This document shows positions 13,451-20,224 of a stretch of 34,925 nucleotides of DNA, in pieces (the stretch's first letter is position 1; each line of letters starts with the position of its first letter). The DNA lies in the IMG/VR virus record IMGVR_UViG_3300042539_001222, positions 1 through 34,925 of that record; one strand, given 5' to 3'. The notes under the pieces were generated by a model that was given only the letters and a program-made list of their open reading frames with translations, was not told the origin of the DNA and made no database searches. Source of the DNA: a virus. Position numbers and translations under genes: made by a program.

Positions 13451-13911
13451 TCGTATTCTTTACGTTGTTTTTTATCAAAACCCATTTTATCAAATAATTC
13501 CTCGCAATCCTCTTTAGACATCATACTGGCCAATAGCTTAACATCTTCTAGTTTTCGAGATGGATAAATTTCTATCAATAGTTTTTCTATCTTATTGGCT
13601 TTTTCTTTTTTACCTTGTGCAAGATAAGGATGATATGTTGAGATTCCTGCTCCAGTTGCAGCAAACAATTTCCAAAGAAGAGGTTTATGATTTTTACTCA
13701 AAGTCCAATGATGTTTATTAACACATTCATTAGTCATCTCAACAAACCATTCTTGTATATCTTTATCTCCTTGGACGTTTGAAGTATAACGCATAAGAAT
13801 AAAAGGACTAAATGCCTTACGTTCTTCGTCTGTTAGATTATCGTAAAAATTATAATCTTTTGTATCTACTGCACGAAGTTCGCGTTTAATATCGAGTTTT
13901 GCTGTTGCCAT
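13447..13911 (-). CDS. Conserved T4-like phage protein, possibly clamp-loader small subunit (gp62-type)
   Basis: A 154-residue helical protein: LDIKRELRAVDTKDYNFYDNLTDEERKAFSPFILMRYTSNV, then NECVNKHHWTLSKNHKPLLWKLFAATGAG and a basic C-terminus. Proteins of this type in marine T4-like phages have been labelled gp62, the small clamp-loader subunit, but gp44 and gp45 are not in the window and I cannot confirm the link from motifs. Membership of the replication operon fits. There is 1 bp between it and the gene upstream, and a 4-nt overlap downstream. Confidence 0.55.
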   Translation of the reverse strand: MATAKLDIKRELRAVDTKDYNFYDNLTDEERKAFSPFILMRYTSNVQGDKDIQEWFVEMTNECVNKHHWTLSKNHKPLLWKLFAATGAGISTYHPYLAQGKKEKANKIEKLLIEIYPSRKLEDVKLLASMMSKEDCEELFDKMGFDKKQRKEYE

Positions 13912-13912
13912 A

Positions 13913-14176
13913 TTATACAGGATGCCAAAAAGGAGGTTCTTCTTTTTTACTCATATGATATATTATTTTAGCATTATCCAATGCTTTTTGTAAAGCAAGG
14001 TTGCTTCGGCTTTCGACAATAATTTTTTCCCAAAGTGTTAATTCATCTCTTAGTTTTCGATCGTAGTCTCTACCAATTTCGAATCGTGTGTTTACAGGGC
14101 TGCCTAGTTCTCGAGCATAAGTTATGCCGTCTGCTTTTTCATATACATATTGAACTCCAGGTTTAAGCTGCCCCAT
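13913..14176 (-). CDS. Small conserved phage protein, unknown function
   Basis: An 87-residue protein (GVQYVYEKADGITYARELG, then a helical segment ALQKALDNAKIIYHMSK and a C-terminal PPFWHPV). No domain is recognised. Tight packing (3 bp after the gene upstream, 1 bp before the next) and an intact frame support a real gene in the operon. Equivalent short proteins accompany uvsW in other T4-like marine phages, to my recollection. Confidence 0.6.
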   Translation of the reverse strand: MGQLKPGVQYVYEKADGITYARELGSPVNTRFEIGRDYDRKLRDELTLWEKIIVESRSNLALQKALDNAKIIYHMSKKEEPPFWHPV

Positions 14177-14179
14177 AGT

Positions 14180-14683
14180 TTACCAACATTTAGTATAGTC
14201 AATTAGTTCGCTTTGTCTACTTACTTCTTTTACAAAATATGCACATAGTGGTTTGTCACCAGTTTCTAATGGTGTACATAGTAATTGTCCTGAACGCATT
14301 TTTGGAAAGTACCATTTAACTTCTTGATAGACATCGATAATATCTATATCTAAAAAGCTAGGTCTGAATCCGCTCAAAGGGTTAAAGCAAAAAGTTTTAA
14401 ATCCTCTATCGTTAAGACTAGTTAGTGGTAGTACTTCCATATCCGGGCCTTCAGGGTCTCCAACTATAGTGCACCAATCTAGAGGCATCATTAATTCATG
14501 AGGTCCTATTTGTAGTACTGCTGCTGGACCAGTGAAGCTTTCTAAGAAAATTAATGGTATAAAAAAATAGTCAGGATTTTGATTATCACTATTATCTAAA
14601 ACTGAAAATCTTAAGTCTTCTTCAATTTCTTCAGGTAGGTCATTTAGATAAAATGTTTTATTTTCTAATGATAAAATTTGCAT
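14180..14683 (-). CDS. Conserved phage protein downstream of uvsW, unknown function
   Basis: A 167-residue protein with an acidic, beta-rich first half (DYFFIPLIFLESFTGPAAVLQIG, MMPLDWCTIVGDPEGPDMEVLPL) and EVKWYFPKMRSGQLLCTPL near the C-terminus. No catalytic motif is recognised. It overlaps uvsW by a single nucleotide (TAATG), so it is probably translated by re-initiation. Conserved in position and pattern in T4-like cyanophages. Confidence 0.6.
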   Translation of the reverse strand: MQILSLENKTFYLNDLPEEIEEDLRFSVLDNSDNQNPDYFFIPLIFLESFTGPAAVLQIGPHELMMPLDWCTIVGDPEGPDMEVLPLTSLNDRGFKTFCFNPLSGFRPSFLDIDIIDVYQEVKWYFPKMRSGQLLCTPLETGDKPLCAYFVKEVSRQSELIDYTKCW

Positions 14684-16140
14684 TATTGGTATTTGACTTT
14701 CTCTATTGTAAATGGATATTTTGCATCTTTATAAAAACGTTTTCTTTCAGTTAGATGTCGTTTAGCATATTTTGTACTTGCTGTTATATCCCAAATTTCT
14801 ACATGGTCTTTATCTTCAGCTTTTCTAATGCCTCGCCCAATGCTTTGTATAACTCGGACAAAGCTTTTTCCGGGTTCCAAAAGAACCAAATTAAAAATAC
14901 GAGGGATATTAATACCCACAGCGGCCACACCATAAGTCGCCACAATAATCTTATTATTAGCAGTTTTGATTTCGTCATACTCTTCTTTTCGATCTTTTGT
15001 TTTTACTTCTCCGCTAACAAATACTGCATCAGGTAACAAATCAATAAGAAGTTTTCCTGAGTCAATTCTATTAACAAGTACTAATGTATTGCCAGATTGA
15101 CTTATAGTGTTGATCATATTTCCTATATATTTCATACGATCAGAGTCTGTGACTAAAAATTTTAGTTCTTCAGCGTAACTTCCAAATTCACGCCATTCTG
15201 CTGTTTGTTTAATGTTTACGTGGCAGTTACTTAGCACACCTTTTTGTTGTAACTCATATGCACTAACATGATTTATTACATCTCCTAGGCTTGCTCTAAG
15301 AGATTGATATTCAAAATCTTCCTTAGGAATAGTACCAGTGAGTCCCCACCGTATAGGAGCATTTGCTAAGTTTTGTGTAAGTAGTTTTTTTAGAACTTCT
15401 GCCTTGGCCATGTGCACTTCATCGACCATAACAGTTTTTACACCATCTAAAAATTCAGCTAATTTCAGTGCGTCAAGTTCATCATCATGTGATTTTTTGT
15501 CTAAGATATTCAAACTTTGCCAAGTACAAATAGTATGTGTACGTGTTAGGTCTTTTCTGTCTCCGTAGTATACGCCAACATCTAATCCGCAATTAATGAA
15601 GTCTTCTTCTGTTTGTTCTACAAGACTTTTATTAGGTACAATTGTGACAGTTTTTCCATATTTTTCACAAATTTTTGCCAAAGTTGCGGTGGTAATAGTT
15701 TTACCAAAACCTGTAGCAATCTCCTGAAGGCATTGTGGATTTTCTAAAAACTTATTGATTACATCCACTTGGTCATCACGTAACCGTATTGGATGCCCTT
15801 CATAACGATGACCTTTAGGCCAGCATTTTTCACCCCAAAAATCTTCAAAAATTTCGGTAAATTTTAGGTCTGTAGTAATACGTTGATCTTCAAGTTCGAT
15901 GTAGTAATTTTTACTTTCAAGATATTCTAAAACTTGGGGAAGCATTGAAAGATAGGTAGTACCCCCAAGACCAAAAAAGCTCACGGTACCATCCCATCTG
16001 CCTAATTTATAGGCTGGTCGATACCTTGCAGTAGGGTCTTCGTACTTAAATTTCTTAACTAATGCCTTTCTAGTGTCAAGATCAAGATTTTCTATCTTAA
16101 CATTTATTTCATCTTTAATAATAACTTTGCAAGTTGTCAA
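14683..16140 (-). CDS. uvsW: UvsW-like superfamily 2 DNA helicase
   Basis: A 485-residue SF2 helicase, close to T4 UvsW. The N-terminal domain (1-115, RPAYKLGRWDGTVSFFG) is the double-stranded-DNA recognition region. The core has QEIATGFGKTIT (Walker A, 139-150), IVPNKSLVEQ, MVDEVHMAKA (DEVH box, 240-243), GLTGT (266-270), and in the second RecA lobe IVATYGVAAVGINIP and QSIGRGIRK (432-440). UvsW unwinds recombination intermediates and R-loops and drives the change from origin- to recombination-dependent replication. It overlaps the preceding gene by 4 nt and the next by 1 nt. Confidence 0.93.
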   Translation of the reverse strand: MTTCKVIIKDEINVKIENLDLDTRKALVKKFKYEDPTARYRPAYKLGRWDGTVSFFGLGGTTYLSMLPQVLEYLESKNYYIELEDQRITTDLKFTEIFEDFWGEKCWPKGHRYEGHPIRLRDDQVDVINKFLENPQCLQEIATGFGKTITTATLAKICEKYGKTVTIVPNKSLVEQTEEDFINCGLDVGVYYGDRKDLTRTHTICTWQSLNILDKKSHDDELDALKLAEFLDGVKTVMVDEVHMAKAEVLKKLLTQNLANAPIRWGLTGTIPKEDFEYQSLRASLGDVINHVSAYELQQKGVLSNCHVNIKQTAEWREFGSYAEELKFLVTDSDRMKYIGNMINTISQSGNTLVLVNRIDSGKLLIDLLPDAVFVSGEVKTKDRKEEYDEIKTANNKIIVATYGVAAVGINIPRIFNLVLLEPGKSFVRVIQSIGRGIRKAEDKDHVEIWDITASTKYAKRHLTERKRFYKDAKYPFTIEKVKYQ

Positions 16141-17312
16141 GATATAAATCTCCTCTGTGGTGACTTATCTAAAATATTGATAACATTATGTTGCCAATGT
16201 AGATATTCTTTCAATTTATAGTGTGCAGTATAAAAATAATAGTTTAACACACTGTTAAACTTTTTTCTAGGCCCTAAAATAGTTTTTGGTATTTGACTGC
16301 TTATAAACACTACTTTGGTATTATCAGTAACAGGTGAATTTAATCCATTATCTTTTACAAATTTGTTAAATTCGCTGTTTGTTTCATTAGGTAGTCGAAA
16401 TAAAACACTTATTTCAGAAGGCTGTATATCACAACTTGTTAAAAATTCTAAATTTTGTTGTAATTTTTCTAATTCGCGGCCTGAGTCAAGTATAATCAAA
16501 CAAGGTAGTATATATTTAAATACTGGTCGGAATAAATTTAGTGAATTTTCGTCTAAATTTATCTCAAAATTGTCACCCGGTGAAGCTTTTATAAAACCTT
16601 TAACTACATCGTCATAAGGTAGTGCAGAAATTTTATCTTCTATGTCAGAATCCCAAGTAGTTATACCAACTTTTTTAGCATTAAATAATGATTCTACAAA
16701 ATCTGTTGAAAAATTCTGGGGCAAATGTTCAGATACATTAGTAAATTTAATCTGATCATTTTCTAAGACGGCCATAGGGACAAATTTTTCTAAATTTTTC
16801 TTGATTTCTGAAATTTGTTCAATATACTTTTGAAATTCGTCGTCACAAACAAATTTATGTTCTGCTATCAGTGGTAATAAAAATGAAATTGTAGCTTCAT
16901 CGAGTGAAAAAATCCAAGATTTTGAATCTTTATCCCAATGTGCATAATTTAATGAACTTTTATGTTGTTTAAATGATGCAAGAATTTTTTCATCGTAAGG
17001 AAATTCAACATTGACTGCTTTTTTATAATCAGGATGATCAATAATTGATATTTTTTTTGAAAAATTCACTGTTCTAAATGGTAGTTTGAACTTAGGATTG
17101 ATTAGAAACGGTCTAACATCTTGTTTGACAATTTTAGATAATTTGTCTTCATACTTTTTTAATAAAGCAACTGCTAAATTGCCTTGTTTTTCTGTAAAAC
17201 TCATTCCACTAGCTAGTTGATTATTAAAACTACTAATAATTTTAATATCAAATGAATTTATACCGATGCCGGGTGTCGATATTGCCAACGATAACAAATT
17301 TTCAATATACAT
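16137..17312 (-). CDS. Unrecognised 391-aa protein with a HARP-like segment, coupled to uvsW
   Basis: The N-terminal third reads MSFTEKQGNLAVALLKKYEDKL, followed by NVEFPYDEKILASFKQHKSSLNYAHWDKDSKSWIFSL. The pattern 'hPYxxxhhxxhK......WDxxxKxWxF' is the signature of the HARP domain found in annealing helicases such as SMARCAL1. The rest has no Walker motifs but alternates strands and helices like a worn-down RecA-type lobe (PCLIILDSGRELE, KVVFISSQIPKTIL). It may be a DNA-junction recognition partner of UvsW, with which it overlaps by 4 nt (ATGA). No Shine-Dalgarno sequence precedes the ATG; TATAAT-like sequence and a palindrome lie just upstream. The assignment is inference. Confidence 0.5.
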   Translation of the reverse strand: MYIENLLSLAISTPGIGINSFDIKIISSFNNQLASGMSFTEKQGNLAVALLKKYEDKLSKIVKQDVRPFLINPKFKLPFRTVNFSKKISIIDHPDYKKAVNVEFPYDEKILASFKQHKSSLNYAHWDKDSKSWIFSLDEATISFLLPLIAEHKFVCDDEFQKYIEQISEIKKNLEKFVPMAVLENDQIKFTNVSEHLPQNFSTDFVESLFNAKKVGITTWDSDIEDKISALPYDDVVKGFIKASPGDNFEINLDENSLNLFRPVFKYILPCLIILDSGRELEKLQQNLEFLTSCDIQPSEISVLFRLPNETNSEFNKFVKDNGLNSPVTDNTKVVFISSQIPKTILGPRKKFNSVLNYYFYTAHYKLKEYLHWQHNVINILDKSPQRRFIS

Positions 17313-17320
17313 AAAATTAT

Positions 17321-17340
17321 TATAACATTATAATGTTATA
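17321..17340. repeat. 20-bp perfect palindrome between two recombination genes
   Basis: TATAACATTATAATGTTATA reads the same on both strands. It spans the stop codon of the 151-aa gene (ends 17328) and lies 9 bp before the ATG of the HARP-like gene. It also contains TATAAT on both strands. An operator, a -10 region or a weak hairpin (8-bp stem, TATA loop) are all possible. Confidence 0.6.
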
Positions 17341-17783
17341 TCTTCTAGTCCAGCAGTTCTCAATTTAATAATATTACTCAATTGCCATTGTTTAATGTCC
17401 AATGCTTTGATAATACCAAGCCATTGATTACGCAGCATAGCAAATTCGTTGATAATTTTTTCCATATCAACAACATCTGCTTCTCCGTCGACGTATTTTT
17501 CTACATCTCGACTGCTTAGAGCACGTTGATAGTTCTCTAAATACTTTTTAAAAGATTTACTGCGGATACGTCGTAGTTCAATATTAAGATATTCTAATAT
17601 TGCTTCAATTTCTTGAAGTTGGTTGAATCTTTGTTCAACGATACCAGGTAAAGAAGCCGAAGCTTTTTCTACGTTTCCGTAAATTTTTGCTTCGGCTCTA
17701 GCAGAGTCAAGTTCTTTGTAAAAGTATTCTATGCAGTCAGGAAGAAAAGTTAAGTCTTTACTAACTTTAGAATACCATGACAT
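17328..17783 (-). CDS. Helical T4-like phage protein, possible UvsY-type mediator
   Basis: A 151-residue, almost wholly helical protein (RAEAKIYGNVEKASASLPGI, RFNQLQEIEAILEYLNIELRRIRSKSFKKYLENYQRALSSRD) ending in LRNQWLGIIKALDIKQWQLSNIIKLRTAGLED. Size, operon position directly after uvsX, and the 'W.....AL..I....xxIxxxRxxxxE' ending are reminiscent of T4 UvsY (137 aa), which loads UvsX on gp32-coated DNA, but direct similarity is weak and I cannot assert it. It overlaps the gene upstream by 1 nt. Confidence 0.6.
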   Translation of the reverse strand: MSWYSKVSKDLTFLPDCIEYFYKELDSARAEAKIYGNVEKASASLPGIVEQRFNQLQEIEAILEYLNIELRRIRSKSFKKYLENYQRALSSRDVEKYVDGEADVVDMEKIINEFAMLRNQWLGIIKALDIKQWQLSNIIKLRTAGLEDITL

Positions 17784-18028
17784 TAATAGTCCTCGTCTTC
17801 TTCCGAATCCTCGTCTTCTTCGCCGTCAAGGCTCTTAAATTCTTCTAAAACAAGATCTAATGCATCGTCTAAATGTGGGTCATAGCCCTTAAGACCTTCT
17901 AAGGTTTCAAGATCAACATCTTTGCCAACTAGAAAATCAACAAATTGATTTGATGCAACTTCTTTACTTTTTTCAGGGATATATTCTTTAAAAGTATCCC
18001 AGATTTCAATGATTAAGCTATCGTCCAT
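17783..18028 (-). CDS. Small acidic conserved protein
   Basis: An 81-residue protein with an amphipathic helical start (LIIEIWDTFKEYIPEKSKEVA) and a very acidic C-terminal tail (DGEEDEDSEEDEDY). It overlaps uvsX and the 151-aa gene by 1 nt each (TAATG junctions), so the three are co-translated. Short acidic-tailed proteins sit in the same place in other T4-like marine phages. The acidic tail could mimic DNA or bind a basic partner; function unknown. Confidence 0.65.
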   Translation of the reverse strand: MDDSLIIEIWDTFKEYIPEKSKEVASNQFVDFLVGKDVDLETLEGLKGYDPHLDDALDLVLEEFKSLDGEEDEDSEEDEDY

Positions 18029-19086
18029 TATGCTTCCTCTGATTCTTCAATGGTTTCTGTACTATGTTGAACAAGCGAATTGTCCCATTCAAGCATAATA
18101 CTCATTAATTTATCTTCTGTCCAATTTTTTCTAAATTCAGAAATAACTTCGCCTGTCTTTTTACTTACATATTGTAGTTTATTTCCGCTTTTTGTCAAGA
18201 TACCCATCTTTTCAAACATATCTACAAGACCACTAGTAGGACTCATACCAGTTGAGTAAGGAATCTTAACTTGAACACTTTCAAAAGGCTTTGCATAACG
18301 AGTTTTCATGATCTTGCAAGCACTACGAATACCTAAAACATCGCTGACTTTGTTACCGTCTTCATCTTCTTTAAGTTTTAGCTTTTTCATAGCCACTACA
18401 ATAGAACTAGCATATACAAACCCTTGACCTCCGCTGATTTTATCATCCGGATCAAACATATCTTGGCTTGCATACGTATGATTGGTACAAACCATACCTA
18501 CATTGTAACTACCAAACATATTAACACAATTACGAACAAGTGCAGTCAGTGCCTTAGGCTTACGGCCCATGTCACCTTTCAAATCACCTGCTTCAAATTG
18601 ATTCAAATCTGTAGGAGTAAGTAGCATACCGAGAGAATCGATAACAAACAATACCTTCATTCGATCTTCTTCAGGCATTGCACGATATTCTTTCATAAAC
18701 TCACTAATAGTTTTTGCAACATCATCGATCATTGCAACGTTGAGTTTAAGAAGTTTATTTTCACTAGTATCAACACCTAGTGCATGTAGCCATGCTTCGT
18801 CAAGAGCGTTTTCTGTATCAATTAAGATAACATAAATTCCCTGTTCTTGTGCATGACGAATAATATTACCTGAGCAAATGTATGATTTGCCTGCACCGGA
18901 TTCACCAGCAAACACCGTTACCTTACCAAGGGGAACTCCCTTAAAGAAGTCCCCGCTGATAAGATAATTAAGGGCGTAATTCCCAGTTGAAATCCAGTCT
19001 GTAGGATCATTAAATCCAACACCTAAACCCTCAATAGATTTAGTGATAGATTTACGAAACTTTGAAATATCAAAGGCTTTACCCAT
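18028..19086 (-). CDS. uvsX: UvsX, RecA-like recombinase
   Basis: A 352-residue RecA/RadA-family strand-exchange protein (T4 UvsX is about 390). WISTGNYALNYLISGDFFKG leads into VTVFAGESGAGKSYI (Walker A, 61-68). It is followed by YVILIDTENALDEAW, VLFVIDSLGML (Walker B), the SGGQGFVYASSIVV L2-type region and a Glu-rich C-terminal tail. It catalyses homologous pairing for recombination-dependent replication. The ribosome-binding site AAGGAGAC precedes the ATG, and gp32 lies 10 bp upstream on the same mRNA. Confidence 0.95.
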   Translation of the reverse strand: MGKAFDISKFRKSITKSIEGLGVGFNDPTDWISTGNYALNYLISGDFFKGVPLGKVTVFAGESGAGKSYICSGNIIRHAQEQGIYVILIDTENALDEAWLHALGVDTSENKLLKLNVAMIDDVAKTISEFMKEYRAMPEEDRMKVLFVIDSLGMLLTPTDLNQFEAGDLKGDMGRKPKALTALVRNCVNMFGSYNVGMVCTNHTYASQDMFDPDDKISGGQGFVYASSIVVAMKKLKLKEDEDGNKVSDVLGIRSACKIMKTRYAKPFESVQVKIPYSTGMSPTSGLVDMFEKMGILTKSGNKLQYVSKKTGEVISEFRKNWTEDKLMSIMLEWDNSLVQHSTETIEESEEA

Positions 19087-19096
19087 AATTGTCTCC

Positions 19097-20098
19097 TTAA
19101 GTAGTTTGACGCTTACGGATCATAGCAATGATATCAGCAGCCCTGCTACTTGCTTCACTACCCGAAGATTTGGTTTCTTCTTGAGAAGACTCTACTTCTT
19201 CCTTAACTACTGGTTTCGCAGCAGTTTTAGCGGGTGCTGGAGCCGCAGCTTCAAAAGGGACGTCGTCTTCCTCTACACCGGATTTTGCTGCCTTAGCTGA
19301 TCCTGCTACTGTGCTAGCATAGCCACTTGGCTTAAAGTATTGTCCCCAACGATCCATATCAAATGCTTCACCGTCGACGCTGGCTTCGAACATTTCCTTG
19401 ATAACCTTAAGTTCTACATCGCCTGGTTTCTTAGGCAGGAAGTCCTTAAGATTGAATAAACCATATTGTTCAATTGCAGCACGTTCTTGTTCGCTCAATG
19501 CACGTTCACGACGAGCCCAGGTTGATGTTGTATAGTCAGCGTAGACGCCCTTGCCCCCCTTTACAATCTTGAAATCAAGGCCACGTACAAAGTCAGTTGG
19601 AAGTTCTTCGATTTCACTATCCATTAGTGCATTCTTAACAATGTTAAAAATTTGACTACCAATAATGAATCTACGGATAGGATTCTCTGGAGTTTTATCC
19701 TCTTGGAATTTACTATCAACTACAAAACCTTGGAATAGGTATGACTTCTTCTTCCAATACTTACGACCCATTTCTTCAAGGCTCTTATCCTTGAACCATG
19801 GACGAACTTCTGTTAGTACTGGGCAAGTTTCCCCCCACATTTCCATACAAGGAACTTGTACAGTTGTAGGCTTGCTGTTTGTTTCACCTTTGACGCCAGC
19901 AAAAGGCATCTTGATCATTGCCCGTTCAAGCCAGAAAAAAGTGTTATTAGTATCGCCATCCGGTAGAAAACGGACAGTTGCTGTTTGACCTTCTGAAATA
20001 TTCCAGTGCGGATAAATTGCATTATCTCCGCCTGTTGAGCCAGAACCAGCTTGTGAAGATTGTTGTAGTTTTGCGCGAATTTCTGCTAAAGTTGCCAT
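19097..20098 (-). CDS. 32: gp32-like single-stranded DNA-binding protein
   Basis: A 333-residue protein with the gp32 plan. A short N-terminal cooperativity arm is followed by an OB-fold core (TATVRFLPDGDTNNTFFWLERAM, VQVPCMEMWGETCPV, KKSYLFQGFVV, IFNIVKNAL) and a flexible Ala/Pro/Glu-rich linker (230-310). The C-terminal segment AADIIAMIRKRQ ends basic, unlike the acidic T4 tail. It coats single-stranded DNA and organises the UvsX/gp41 machinery. Only C84 and C92 of the T4 zinc ligands (His, Cys, Cys, Cys) are evident; the CPVC motif is CPVL, so zinc binding is probably altered or lost. AAGGAG precedes the ATG. It is the first gene after the terminator at 20164-20195. Confidence 0.92.
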   Translation of the reverse strand: MATLAEIRAKLQQSSQAGSGSTGGDNAIYPHWNISEGQTATVRFLPDGDTNNTFFWLERAMIKMPFAGVKGETNSKPTTVQVPCMEMWGETCPVLTEVRPWFKDKSLEEMGRKYWKKKSYLFQGFVVDSKFQEDKTPENPIRRFIIGSQIFNIVKNALMDSEIEELPTDFVRGLDFKIVKGGKGVYADYTTSTWARRERALSEQERAAIEQYGLFNLKDFLPKKPGDVELKVIKEMFEASVDGEAFDMDRWGQYFKPSGYASTVAGSAKAAKSGVEEDDVPFEAAAPAPAKTAAKPVVKEEVESSQEETKSSGSEASSRAADIIAMIRKRQTT

Positions 20099-20163
20099 AA
20101 TGTTTCTCCTTAATGTTATGCCTTTAGTATGCCATTTCTTTAAAGCCCACTGACTAAAAAGAA

Positions 20164-20195
20164 AAAGTGCGTATAGAGTTAACTATACACACTTT
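20164..20195 (-). terminator. Intrinsic terminator after the 717-aa gene
   Basis: Read on the minus strand, AAAGTGTGTATAG and CTATACGCACTTT pair (13 positions, one mismatch) around the loop TTAACT. They are followed by TTCTTTTT. It lies between the 717-aa virion gene (stop 20225) and gp32, insulating late transcription from the replication operon. Confidence 0.8.
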
Positions 20196-20224
20196 ATTTA
20201 TAAAAAACAACAATAACGATTAAA

